A DNA stretch of 64,000 nucleotides from Symbiodinium natans (Eukaryota > Sar > Dinophyceae > Suessiales > Symbiodiniaceae). A program made the translations under genes and the position numbers. Shown piece by piece: positions 1-9,849 of this stretch. Positions within the stretch are counted from its first letter, which is position 1. Every line of letters starts with the position of its first letter. The stretch covers positions 62,001 through 126,000 of the forward strand of contig CAJNDS010000245.1 in the NCBI GenBank assembly GCA_905221605.1, given 5' to 3'. Under the pieces are notes generated by a model. It had not been told where the DNA came from, searched no databases, and was given only the letters and a program-made list of their open reading frames with translations.

Positions 1-361
1 GGGCCCAAAACATGCTTGAAGGCGTCAACGTCTTTGCCATGTAAACCCGAAGTCCCAACTAAATAAACTCGAGCAGCCCCGAACCCAGGTCTCTGCCTTT
101 GGGCGCGGCTTGGGCTGGAAGTCGGCTCTGGCAGCCCTTCGCGCCTGCGACAGGCCTCAGGGAGCTGGCTGTGCCAAGTGTTGGGGCCCTAAACTCCGAA
201 ACGCCAGGCTTTGACCCTGAAACCCATAGAGCTCAGCCTTTTCGCGAGCCTAAGTTTTAAGCTACCAAGCCGGCACACGGCTTTCGGGAGGGGTTTAGAG
301 TTATAAGGGCTTCGGGTTTATCGGTTTTTTGGGTTCAGGGTTGGGTTGAGGGCGCCGAATC

Positions 362-460
362 AATCGCGACCCGCCCGCCAGCCCCGACCCGGTCACGTGG
401 ACTGCCGTCCTCACCGCCCTGACTGGCGCTGGGCAATGGGTCTTGGCCTTGGCTCGGAAC
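362..460 (+). CDS. PPR-like exon (one repeat)
   Basis: The plus strand reads as one pentatricopeptide repeat. The core PDPVTWTAVLTALTGAGQW, followed by VLALA, lies at 383-454. It fits the PPR consensus: proline-aspartate at the start, V/T-x-Y/W in helix A, a small-residue turn, then G-x-W and A-L in helix B. The frame is open upstream to at least 362. A possible splice donor (CTAG|GTTGG) follows near 467. PPR proteins bind organellar RNA. This is the clearest of about twenty such segments in the window, all on the same strand. Start, end and splice partners cannot be fixed from sequence alone. It may be a live exon or a relic. Confidence 0.45.
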
Positions 461-1910
461 TCAGCTAGGTTGGTTTTTGGGACATTTGTTATTTTCCTGA
501 TTTGGGTTAAAAAGGGACCCTTAATATGAACATTTGTTCAGAGGGTTTAAGGCCAAGCCAGTCAGATGAGGTGTGACATTCAAGGGATGGGTGGAGTTTT
601 GCCTCTGGCAATGACGAGCCATTGTCTTCCAACGATTGACACCACGAAGTGCAACAGAAATGAAACAGCGTTAATATTACTGTTATTGGTGAACCCCCTC
701 TCACGCTGCCCTGAACCCTACAGCCCCGACACGGACACGCACCACAAGAGGGGAGAGGGCAACCATATCCCTACTCTACAGGCACCACCCATGAACCACA
801 CAAGGGTGGGGGGGGGGGAGAGGGGGAGTGGGGAGACCTAAACCCTTAATCCAGCCAGTTGATTATTTTAACACCATGAATGCCATGGGTGGGGTGGGGT
901 GGGGCGGGGTACGTACTAGTCCTGGATCATATGTGGGGGGGGGGGGGGGGGGGGTGGGGGGGGTGGGGGGGGTGGGGGGTATTCTTCTGAGGATACGAGC
1001 AACAGAAACCCTACTTCATTTCCGTGGAGAGACCATACAACCTCTGCATGTGGACCTTACTAAGTAGTCTCTCGTCCAAGGCCTTGGTTACAGAGGCACC
1101 GTGCCTCAAAGAGGATCGCTTATCCTGGATCGTCGGGGCCTTGTTGATTCGAGCTCCGTCTATGATCCCCAAGAGTGCATCTTGAAGTCTGAATCGTGGT
1201 TTTCCTCTCGTAGTATTCCTTGCAAAAGGCTCCCTGTGCCTAGCCCACACAAAATCTCCCAGACCCGAAAGCCCTGCCTTTGAATCTTTGCGTGGGGTGC
1301 TGAGTTCAGCCTCGACATGCCAGGGGGTTTATCGAGTTCAGGGGTCAGCGAGTTGAAGCCCTGTAAGCCCTAAAGTCGAAGCCTTCCGGCCCGAAGCCAC
1401 CTGCCCTCAAGCCTCAACCTCAACCCCCCCCCCACCCCCGCCAAAAGGGGGCTGCCTGTTCCCAAGGCAGTCCTCCTTTGCTGCGCGCGGGCGCGGCAAT
1501 ATGAGGCGATGTGGGCGCTTCTACGCAGGCCCCTATAAGTGTTCATGGCAGCGAAAGCTTAAGGTTTCGGGGGTCGATGTGTTTGAGGTTTAGGGTTGAG
1601 GGTTTGGGGTTACTGAGGTTTCGACCACGACAAGAAAGTCCCACAGACACCTGAATTCTCAAGCCTACAGCTTCAGGCCCTATAGGGGGCTTTAGGGTTC
1701 GAGGTCGATAGGGGTTTAGCAGACGGTGTAAGGCTCTCAAGGTAATTAGGACCCTCTTCCGCGCAGTTTGCGGGCGCGGGGCCTTGGGCCCACGGCCCGG
1801 GAGCTGGAGGAGCTCCTGGCGGCGTGCAAGGCCTTTCTGCCGGTTCACTGGCTTTGGGGAGTCGGGTTTCGACTTTAATAGTGTTTGCCGAGTTTCTAAA
1901 CCTATAAACC
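461..1910. other. Gene-poor interval with G-rich tracts
   Basis: No convincing gene is seen. The stretch holds a poly-G/GGGGT tract at about 928-979, a shorter G-run near 808-820 and scattered telomere-like words. A frame at 1759-1850 (plus strand) reads TARELEELLAACKAF, which vaguely recalls a PPR helix but is too weak to call. Confidence 0.5.
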
Positions 1911-1953
1911 CTAAACCTATAAACCCTAAACCCTAAACCCTAAACCCTAAACC
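1905..1953. repeat. Interstitial telomeric repeat, CCCTAAA orientation
   Basis: Near-perfect CCCTAAA units, with the leading copies carrying TATAAA variants. It faces a TTTAGGG array that begins 178 bp further right. Confidence 0.9.
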
Positions 1954-2129
1954 TTTTTTTTTGGGCATAGGACAGGCACGTGAAGGCTTCGCTCATAGGA
2001 CAGCAGGGGATGAAGGGCTTCTGACCATGCGTGCGGACACGGCAGGACGGCTGGGCTCTCTCCTTGGCGATCCTTGCAGCAACGCAGCCCCAGGGTGGCA
2101 AGGCCAGGCCCAGTTTGGGGCTGTAGGAA

Positions 2130-2356
2130 GTTTAGGGTTTAGGGTTTAGGGTTTAGGGTTTAGGGTTTAGGGTTAGGGTTTAGGGTTTAGGGTTTAGGGT
2201 TTAGGGTTTAGGGTTTAGGGTTTAGGGTTTAGGGTTTAGGGTTTAGGGTTTAGGGTTTAGGGTTTAGGGTTTAGGGTTTTCGGTGTGGGGTTTAGGGTTT
2301 AGGGTTTAGGGTTTAGGCTTTAGGCTTTAGGCTTTAGGCTTTAGGCTTTAGGGTTT
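2130..2356. repeat. Interstitial telomeric repeat, TTTAGGG orientation
   Basis: About thirty units of TTTAGGG, mostly perfect. One 6-bp unit lies near 2170, a short interruption (TTTTCGGTGTGGGG) near 2277-2290, and a run of TTTAGGC variants at about 2312-2350. The variant run shows local amplification of a mutated unit. Plant-type telomeric repeats are known from several alveolates. Confidence 0.95.
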
Positions 2357-2859
2357 AGTGCTGTTTGAAGAGTTGGGTTCAAGTGCGATGTGGCATTTGG
2401 GTGAACGCGTGGCTCTTGCAGTCAGGGTGTGTGTGTGTGTGTGTATCCCAAACTTCTGTGAGTCACAGGCAGCGCTTCTGTTGTAATGAAGACCAGGTAA
2501 CCTAAACCCTACGATCCGGGGCTAGGCTCCCTTGTCATTTAAGCCCAAACATAGCTCCCTGGTCACTTTTCTGGATCCAGCCCTGTGAGTGGTGGCCCCG
2601 TGGCCTCGCAGCTGCTAACCTGCAAGGCCTACAGCATTCTCATGAGACAGGGGCCACCGTGCGGGCCCTCGGACAGGTTTCGAAGGGTGCAAAGTTTAAG
2701 GGTTTATGGGGTTTCGGAGGGTGCCTAGCCCAAAAGAAGCCCTATAAGGCCCAGGAACAACACAGCCCGAAACCCTGAAAACCCTACACCCTTCAACTAA
2801 CCTTACACCTCTTGAGGTGGCCTTTTGCCCTGGAGGTCCTCACGGAAGACAAGGCTACT

Positions 2860-3720
2860 GGAAGGGAACATGTTGAAATGTTCCCCCTCTTGCCGAACTA
2901 TTCCCGAATACTAGTACAAGCTGATGGACGGCTTAGATTGTTTGAAGAGAGTAGGGCTTTGGGGGTTCAGGTTTGTCGGGATGAGAGTTTGAATGTTGGG
3001 GGTTGAGGCTTCAAGACTCCGAGCTTCTGGGCCCAACCCACTCCGGGGTACTGTCCGTCCAGCTTGGAATTTCTTGGTTTAGGGTTTAAGCTTGCCAGGA
3101 TGGGCTATTCGGCCTTAGAATCCCCATAATCAACCCTGTGAAGGGCCTTTTTACGGGGTTATAGGGCATGTAATTGCCCCATCCTGGTGAGCTTCCTCTT
3201 GGTCTAAGGTGGCTCCTTTGGCGCTAGATCGGGGTTGTTTTGAGGGTCGGTACGTCGCTGACTCGACCAGGTAGGCCTGTCCTACAGGACCAGAGAGCAA
3301 CCCCAGACATGTAAACTTGCACCCTGAGCCCTACCCACAGGCCATGGCAGGCCCTTACGATTTGCCAGAATTGACCTTGTTGACTTAGGAGGACCGTATC
3401 TAGAATCTAGCCGCATCTTTCAGAGGAAACTAAGCCGTAAATCGTCACAGAACGCGTAGAACCCTTCTCCTTTCAACCCTGAAAACCCCTCCCTAACCCT
3501 AACCCCCCTAAACCCTATAAGCCCTAAATCAGCGACTCGGACCAGACGGCCGCCTTGACGTCGGACGTGGTGTCGCTGCTTCTGGCCGAGGAGTCCGGGT
3601 CTCAGGTGCTTTCGGTGCAGGGTTCAGGGCACTGGCCAAACCTCCTCCGAAACCCTGAGTCTTGTAAACCCGAACCCTCCCAGTGAGCAATTAATCCCCA
3701 AAGCACTCCAAGCCCTGCTA
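2860..3720. other. Gene-poor interval
   Basis: No gene is supported. It contains scattered CCCTAAA-like words and one copy of a dispersed repeat at 3096-3165. Two weak PPR-like readings are nearby: RWPFALEVLTED just upstream at 2815-2850, and SDVVSLLLAEE near 3558-3590. Confidence 0.4.
3096..3165 (+). repeat. Dispersed repeat, copy 1 (partner near 18.4 kb)
   Basis: The segment beginning CAGGATGGGCTATTCGGCCT is repeated at 18408-18472. The similarity continues through AATCCCCAT and a shared AAGGGC-TTTTT-A/CGG-GTT tail. The two copies are about 15 kb apart in the same orientation, which suggests an uncharacterised short interspersed family. Confidence 0.6.
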
Positions 3721-3722
3721 AG

Positions 3723-3723
<1 letters not shown>

Positions 3724-3783
<60 letters not shown>

Positions 3784-3865
3784 GCGCAGCGCGCGCGCGC
3801 GCCGCGCGAGCGCGCGCACCCACACACACACACGCACACACGCGCACACCCACCCCCACCCACCC

Positions 3866-3904
<39 letters not shown>

Positions 3905-4011
3905 ACGCACGCACGCACGCACGCACGCACACACGCGCACACCCACCCACACACACACACACACACACGCCCACACGCCCACACGCCCACACGCCCACAC
4001 GCCCACCACGC
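3724..4011. repeat. CA microsatellite grading into CACGCCCA minisatellite
   Basis: A (CA)n run at 3724-3781 is followed by CG/CA mixtures, CACC units, CGCA units and finally ACACGCCC units up to about 4005. The same unit types resume at 12363 on the other side of the retrotransposon. The two blocks therefore look like one array split by an insertion. Confidence 0.9.
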
Positions 4012-4043
4012 GCACGAGGCGGCCGTAGGCCTTGGGAGTCACT

Positions 4044-4125
4044 TTGGCTCAGGTGAAACAGTCGGGGGGACACCTACCCTGGTAACATTGGCTCAGGTGA
4101 AACAGTCGGGGGGACACCTACCCTA
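4044..4125 (-). repeat. Tandem duplication in the retrotransposon 3' tail
   Basis: Two copies of a segment starting TTGGCTCAGGTGAAACAGTC and ending CACCTACCCT lie at 4052 and 4089 on the plus strand. They are separated by GGTAACA, giving a period of about 44 bp. Short tandem repeats in the 3' UTR are common in LINEs and can serve as RT recognition signals. Here that role is inferred. Confidence 0.75.
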
Positions 4126-4370
4126 TGGTACACAGAGCAAACTACTGCCGGCTCATCAGCAAGGCTGGCTCACCACGCCTTTAGGCCTGGTAACACCACT
4201 GGCCCTCACGACACCCCTGCCAGCCTGGTCCAAGCTTAGGCCGGGTAACACATGCCAGTGGCTCAGCATAGAGGCGCGTATGCAGTTCCACACGTCAACC
4301 CAGGCTGGCCCCAGGGGGAGTGGTCTGGAGAACCCAAGACCTGACTGACACAACAAGCTTGGGCCCAAGC

Positions 4371-5734
4371 CTATTGGTTAGCCAATGCAGCAAGGTGAGC
4401 CCAATCCGAAAGTCGGCCATTCATGAGGACCATTTGGATTTCCAAGTTTGCCTTGAGCGCAGCAGGGAGAACCGCAATGATATCGTTGAGGCAAGGGACC
4501 ACCGCCTGCCTGCGGAGATACGGCTCCAACGGCGTGACGTCACAGACACATCGAAGGGTCTCGATGAAACTGCGCAAGCTATACTTGGGAAACCAACCTC
4601 CAGCATTGAGCCCTTCGAAGTGCCAATCCGCGAGATCGAAAAAGCACACATGGGCGTCGCAGCACTGAGTCCTGGTTTAATGCCCAGGTTGGTTTTTGAC
4701 ACATCACGAAGAGCAAAATGACGGCTCAATTGCAAAAGGAGGGCGAAGGCATACAAGGACCACTGAGGGTGGATCTGGTTCCTAGAACCAAAATCCGTGA
4801 GGAGCTCGACTTTTTCCACCATCGACCACGCCACCAAATGGGACCTGAACTCCCATGGTCGCCCAGAGAGCAGCACCTGCAGTGTCGTAGATCCAGCCCC
4901 AATGATGGTGGCTGCCACCTTAGGAAGCAAGGCCGAAATCGCCACCTCATCCCCAAACGCCTGCTTCGTCCCAACCTTCAAGACGTAGCCACCGCCAACA
5001 TCATATCCATACCTGGTTCTTCCATTGTGGATATACGCCGCAGTGCTGTCCCCCGTGTCATTGAACCACACGTGGATCAGGTCCTTGGGGAGGGCCTGGA
5101 AGACACCAGCATAGCCCAGATCGGATTTGAAAGCCACCAATCCTGGCTTGGTATTGCGAGCCCTCTCAGCAATAGCAAAGGCTGCGCCCGCTTCCTGATC
5201 CATACCATCAAAGTTCAACGGGGCGGGCAGCATAGGCGCAGCAGGCGGTGCTGGGGGAGGGTCCGGATGCACAATGGGATCAGGCACCATTGGCTCCTCC
5301 TCGCTTTCTTCAGAGCAGCTGTCCTGGTCTGGGACACCCAAAACCGGACCAGCCCCAGGTGCATGGGGATTCTCCCGAAGGACAATTCTAGGGGCTTCAT
5401 CCCTCTCAGCCTGGTTTGCCACCACGGCTGGGGGGCGGTGCACAGGATTGTGCTGCTCAACCTGAGGATTTTCCCGAAGCACAACTCCAGGATTCCTCAT
5501 CCCCTGAGCCTGGTTATCCACCAAGGGCTCAGGGGGTTGCACGTGTTGTGGCCCGGGCTCAGGAGCTTGCTCGTCCTGTGGTTCCACCCTTCTCCGCCTA
5601 GGGGGCGGGGGGTTCACACCAGCAGGCGGCGCTCGCATCTTAGGAGCTGCACCTCTAAGCCGAGCTCTCTCACGCTTGCCCGGCCGGGCTTTTGAGTACG
5701 CCTTAGAGGCAGGGGACTTATGCTTCGGCGGCAT
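4371..5734 (-). CDS. Retrotransposon ORF3, kinase-like fold (frameshifted)
   Basis: The ATG at 5734 lies two bases after the ORF2 stop (TAAGTATG). Residues 1-175 are basic then proline-rich low complexity, with the word VLRENP twice. From about residue 245 the layout is that of a protein-kinase fold: YVLKVG (lysine 253), GDEVAIS (glutamate 263), and a catalytic-loop-like RDVSKTNLGI (Asp344, Lys347, Asn349). The frame then breaks near 4665. The next frame continues with CFFDLADW, whose aspartate sits where a DFG aspartate is expected, down to about 4371. The reading frame from 5734 is open to 4421, but its last 75 or so residues look out of frame. It resembles kinase-like proteins I associate with dinoflagellate genomes. 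Substrate and activity are unknown. Confidence 0.6.
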
Positions 5735-5736
5735 AC

Positions 5737-8700
5737 TTAGAAGGCAATCTTAGCTTGCTTGAGCCCAGACTGCTTCGAGTTTGATTTGGGTTTAGGTTTC
5801 GGGAGCACGTTCCGGGCATGTGGTTCCTGACTGGCCGTAGGCTGGAAGAAAGACTTCACACTCCTAACACCAGTGTCAGTCACCTCCTTCGCCTTTTTGG
5901 AACTAGCCGTTGCAACTTTACTCACCTTAGGCTTACAGGGTTGGCCGATCCAAGAGGGAATTTTGCGGACTCCTACCTTGACCATCCTGTCACACTTGGA
6001 ACAAACCCACGACACCCCCAAATTAACCCACACGTGGTCAGGGTGAGGGCCCCATGGGGGGGGGTCAGCTGGGACTCCAAGGCACGGGTGCGAGGACTTA
6101 AGGGAGAAGGCATGGATGGGGTCGGTCTGCTGGATATACAGTCCACACTTCGAACATTTAGCGGTCAGGTTAGACGGCTTCCGACTCCCTTCAACCCAGG
6201 CATGCCCAAGCTGTTGTTTACCCGCAATCAAGTTTTCAAGTTGCAGCCTCTTATTAGGTCCCTTCTCCTTTGAAAACTTTTTCGTTTTGATGACAGCAGA
6301 ATCACGAACACGAGGCTTCGCCCGAGCTTTCCGCTGGTCCTTATCCGGCCACTGCACCTGAGGGCCCTGGTCCTTGTCATAAGAGAGAAGGGCTGCAGAG
6401 CGCTTGGCCAACAAGGTGTTGACCTGAGTGATCACGGCATCCAGCTTCTTGATGCTGGACTCATAGAGTGGGTCTCGTCTTTGTTCAGCCGCTTCACCCA
6501 CCAGGCGGTCGACCAGCTCATTGGCCCGCCTACGCCAGAGTTGGTTGGCACCAAACCGCTCAATGAACTTGGGAACCGAAAGGTGCGACGCAATCCAAGT
6601 GGGGCGGATTCTGTGGGAATGCTCCCTGATTGGCTCAAAAAGGTCAGCCGACTGGATGGAGGGTTTCCCCTGGATCCTAGGGATAATCCCTTTACAATCC
6701 ATAGTGAGGTCAACATCCCCTTGAGTGTGCTCGGCAACAAATTTAACAGCAGCCGCCTCCGCCCGGAACACCGAAAGCGGGGTTTGCAAGGTACCAACCG
6801 CCGTTGCAATAACAGCGGGTTCAGCATCATCCAGTCTAAAGGCAATTGCAGCCCACGTATAGCGATGAAAACGGACATCTTTGGATCGGCCTGGGGAGCC
6901 GTCGGTGGCGAAATAAACCCCTTCTCCACTGATGAGCTGAGAATCATTCCACGCTCCCGTTGTGCGCACCCATTGGCCATCGTCAGGGTAGGAAGTAGCC
7001 GGGGTCATCCCCCTAGACCACAAGGAGGAAATCGGCCACTCTTTTCTGAATCTTTCAAAAGCAGGAGGCTCTGGGAGGTTGGTTAGCCACCAGGAACACT
7101 CCCATAGCACATGATTCAAAGTTGCAGCGCGTCCGCATGTGAGGCAGGTCGCACATGGGTCTGCCCGGATTGCACCCTGCCACACCGCCATAAGCGATGT
7201 TTTGTGCTGCGGCGGCAGCCTACATCTAAGCTTTTTGAGCGGGTGCCAATCAATTCCAGTCAAGAGGGGCGAGAGGGAATCCTGCTGGGCAATGCGAGTA
7301 TGCCTCCACTTATCCGTTTCCACGGCAAGGGAGCACAGTAGATGATGCATGCCGACCTTAGTGGTGATCTGGCATGTGTCTTCCGGGCACTTCCATGCTG
7401 ATGCACTGACCGGGGTCCAACCCAAGTCAACCAGGTAACACAGCAGTGCCCCTACTGGGCCAGCAGCGCGCTTCCAGGGATATTCGGTTTGCTGGTACTC
7501 CATCCACATGTCAGGCAGTATGTCATCAAAATGCTGTTTTTGCCTGTCAGGGATAAAACACAGCAACCGGTGGATCGCTTTGAAGTGCTGGGATATAATC
7601 GTGTAAGCCGGGTCCGGTCTCTTAGGTGCAGCATGGTCGATCGTCAGATCCACCGAACCCAGCGACATGCGCCCCAATTCATGCGCGAAGGAGGCACGCA
7701 GCCAGTGCATCCTTTTGGGAGCAAGTCCAACAGACTCATGGCCATACATGCCCACGGTTTGCACTCCCGCTCTTAAAGCACGGACCCTGACAGGTGTCGA
7801 CTTAACCCGAAGAGACGAAAGCCTAGCGCAACGCTTAACCCCCTTACCAAACCTTTTGCGGTGCACCGGGATACGTCTCCTTCGACCAGCAGTGCAATCA
7901 ATGCCCAAATCCTTGGCAGCATCCTTGATTTGTTCAGAATCAGGAAGGTACCCTTTTAAGGCAGCCTCGACCTTCTTTGACGAACACACAAAGGCCGTCT
8001 TGCCAGTGCTGATGGGAAGTCCAGCTTGCTCTAAGCCCCCCACCACAGCTTTGTACAGCTGCGCTGCCCTGCGCGCAGCTAGCTCAGGGCTAGCAGCTTC
8101 AGTATCAAAACTAGTGTCATCGACACAAAGGTCAATGGTTTTGGCAAGCCCCGTATTCCATGCCGGGCGTAAGATGCTGTCGAAGGGGATCTTGCTGAGT
8201 CCCGGGGCAAAGGGGCAACCAGCTACCAAGCCCTTCGTCGGCTTGATAGGCCCAGAGATACACTTTTCAGCACTGATCCATCTCGGCGCACTGTAAAGTG
8301 AGATTGCAGCATTTAAAATGAGCGGGGGTACCTCAAGGGCAAGGGCCTGGGCCACAAAACTGTGGTGAGAGACATTTTCATAAAATGCTTTAAGGTCCAA
8401 AAGCACCGTTACACCGTGTCTCTTTTTCCGGTACAGGATCTCATGAGACATTTTACGGCGCAACGCAACATCAAGACTTGATAAGCCCTTCTTGGCGCGG
8501 TCCCAGTCTTGGGTGGCGGCATACTTATCAAGCCATGCTTTGAAGACCGGCCATCGGAGTTTGGCCCATAAGCGATATGGCACAGGAGTCAGTCCAATCG
8601 GTCGCTCCTCATCCTCAGACTTGTTGATGAGAGCGACAAGAACAAGAGAAAGTTGGGCCGGGAAACAACCCTGACGTTCCCAAGTGTTGAAGAACGCAGC

Positions 8701-9849
8701 CAACCTTTCCAATTGCACTGGGGCCAACTTCTGCAGCATCTGTACACTCCAACCGTCAGCACCAATGGCTTTGTGGGGCATTTTCTTAATGGCTTTCTCA
8801 ACCATAGAGCCAGTAATCGGCTGGAGCGTGCTGGCTTGGGCAACTGCTGCTTGTTGTAACTCGTGCCAATCAATTAAGAGGTTGTCTCCATTGCCTGGCA
8901 GAGGCCGCCATACATCAGCCCAATGTGCTCTGCGTATGTGCGGTCGAATTTCAAGGGGGATGTGTCTGTACGGTCTGTCCGGAGTCACGTCCTCAGACTT
9001 AAGAGCCCTATACAGACCTCTCATACCTCCTTTACACGCCGCTTCCAGCCATTGACTATAGGCCTCTTCACTCTGCTTGACGGCTTCCTTCAGAGCGGCT
9101 CGCCCTTGGAGCCCAATGATGTCAAGAGCTTGCGTGTGACTTTGAAGGTCATCTGCATCAAGCAGGCATTCCAAGGCTTGGAGAGTGTGTGGTGGCATGT
9201 CGATCCAGTGATCGTTCATCCTTGTTCTCGCCTGAGTGAAGAGCGACATCACTCTGACTTCAGGGTTACTTCCAAGTGCTTTCGAAGTCCAGAGGAGGAA
9301 GGATTGCCAAAAGGCCGGCCTCGAGCCTTTCCAAATTTTTTCCGGGCTGCTGGTTTTAACAAGGGGAAGGAACGTGTCTTCCAGTTTCCACCCACGACCC
9401 GCAGCAGCAGAAAAGAGTTGCTCCTCAACCCCAGCACTGAAGGAAGCCCACTCATGGTCAAGTGGTTGGGAGGTATCCCACAAACCACGTGCTTGAGCCT
9501 CAGGGAGATGCAACTCATCAGGGCATGATGCGGTTGGCTCAAGGGAGAATCCCTTCAGTTGCCGGAGAGGCAGGTCCACAACCTCAAGCCTCAGCTCAAC
9601 GGTAACCGCAGCGTGGGGTTTGAACGGAACGTCCCAACAAGGAGTAAGTGTAATGGCCGGCGCTAGATTGGCCGACGCTAACGCATAATCCAAAGTTCCC
9701 CCCGTATTGATTGTGGGGCTTGTCGGCACCGCCAGCCGGCCCTTAACCATGGTAGGGTATCCAAGTCGTAGGAGTTCATCAGGAGGGCAATTCCAATCAC
9801 CAAGAACCAGCCAGGGCGTGCTGGTTTGGCTAAGGAGCGCAGCCAACCT
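5737..9849 (-). CDS. Retrotransposon ORF2, endonuclease C-half, RT and RNase H
   Basis: About 1,369 residues, with no true start because it continues an upstream frame. Residues 1-80 carry the second half of an exonuclease-endonuclease-phosphatase domain: VLGDWNC, LDYALAS, and a late histidine near 78. The RT domain spans about 350-640. It has ERPIGLTPVPYRLW, motif A VLLDLKAFYENV (Asp484), motif B GLVAGCPFAPG and motif C CVDDTSF (Asp576, Asp577). A zinc knuckle C-x2-C-x7-H-x4-C lies at 901-917. An RNase H-like domain follows, with Asp982 (ATDGS), Glu1030, Asp1050 and Asp1113. The C-terminus has two CxKC zinc-binding stretches (1231-1285) and a basic tail. All RT catalytic residues are present. 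The stop is TAA at 5739-5737. Confidence 0.85.
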   Translation of the reverse strand, partial: RLAALLSQTSTPWLVLGDWNCPPDELLRLGYPTMVKGRLAVPTSPTINTGGTLDYALASANLAPAITLTPCWDVPFKPHAAVTVELRLEVVDLPLRQLKGFSLEPTASCPDELHLPEAQARGLWDTSQPLDHEWASFSAGVEEQLFSAAAGRGWKLEDTFLPLVKTSSPEKIWKGSRPAFWQSFLLWTSKALGSNPEVRVMSLFTQARTRMNDHWIDMPPHTLQALECLLDADDLQSHTQALDIIGLQGRAALKEAVKQSEEAYSQWLEAACKGGMRGLYRALKSEDVTPDRPYRHIPLEIRPHIRRAHWADVWRPLPGNGDNLLIDWHELQQAAVAQASTLQPITGSMVEKAIKKMPHKAIGADGWSVQMLQKLAPVQLERLAAFFNTWERQGCFPAQLSLVLVALINKSEDEERPIGLTPVPYRLWAKLRWPVFKAWLDKYAATQDWDRAKKGLSSLDVALRRKMSHEILYRKKRHGVTVLLDLKAFYENVSHHSFVAQALALEVPPLILNAAISLYSAPRWISAEKCISGPIKPTKGLVAGCPFAPGLSKIPFDSILRPAWNTGLAKTIDLCVDDTSFDTEAASPELAARRAAQLYKAVVGGLEQAGLPISTGKTAFVCSSKKVEAALKGYLPDSEQIKDAAKDLGIDCTAGRRRRIPVHRKRFGKGVKRCARLSSLRVKSTPVRVRALRAGVQTVGMYGHESVGLAPKRMHWLRASFAHELGRMSLGSVDLTIDHAAPKRPDPAYTIISQHFKAIHRLLCFIPDRQKQHFDDILPDMWMEYQQTEYPWKRAAGPVGALLCYLVDLGWTPVSASAWKCPEDTCQITTKVGMHHLLCSLAVETDKWRHTRIAQQDSLSPLLTGIDWHPLKKLRCRLPPQHKTSLMAVWQGAIRADPCATCLTCGRAATLNHVLWECSWWLTNLPEPPAFERFRKEWPISSLWSRGMTPATSYPDDGQWVRTTGAWNDSQLISGEGVYFATDGSPGRSKDVRFHRYTWAAIAFRLDDAEPAVIATAVGTLQTPLSVFRAEAAAVKFVAEHTQGDVDLTMDCKGIIPRIQGKPSIQSADLFEPIREHSHRIRPTWIASHLSVPKFIERFGANQLWRRRANELVDRLVGEAAEQRRDPLYESSIKKLDAVITQVNTLLAKRSAALLSYDKDQGPQVQWPDKDQRKARAKPRVRDSAVIKTKKFSKEKGPNKRLQLENLIAGKQQLGHAWVEGSRKPSNLTAKCSKCGLYIQQTDPIHAFSLKSSHPCLGVPADPPPWGPHPDHVWVNLGVSWVCSKCDRMVKVGVRKIPSWIGQPCKPKVSKVATASSKKAKEVTDTGVRSVKSFFQPTASQEPHARNVLPKPKPKSNSKQSGLKQAKIAF

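Noticed and set aside
3602-4073. Long Cys/Val- and His/Thr-rich open frames over CA/GT repeats (also at 12.3-13.3, 15.2-15.9 and 37.2-37.8 kb)
   Set aside because: They are translations of microsatellites; low complexity in every frame, with no start context or domain.
4021-4100. Relic dinoflagellate spliced leader (CCGTAG and TTTGGCTCA words) at the retrotransposon 3' end
   Set aside because: Only parts match, they are separated by extra bases, and they lie on the strand opposite to the element's transcript. Chance similarity is likely.
4718-5695. 325-codon plus-strand frame opposite retrotransposon ORF3, and other plus-strand frames over the element
   Set aside because: They are shadows of the minus-strand frames and lack domain features.
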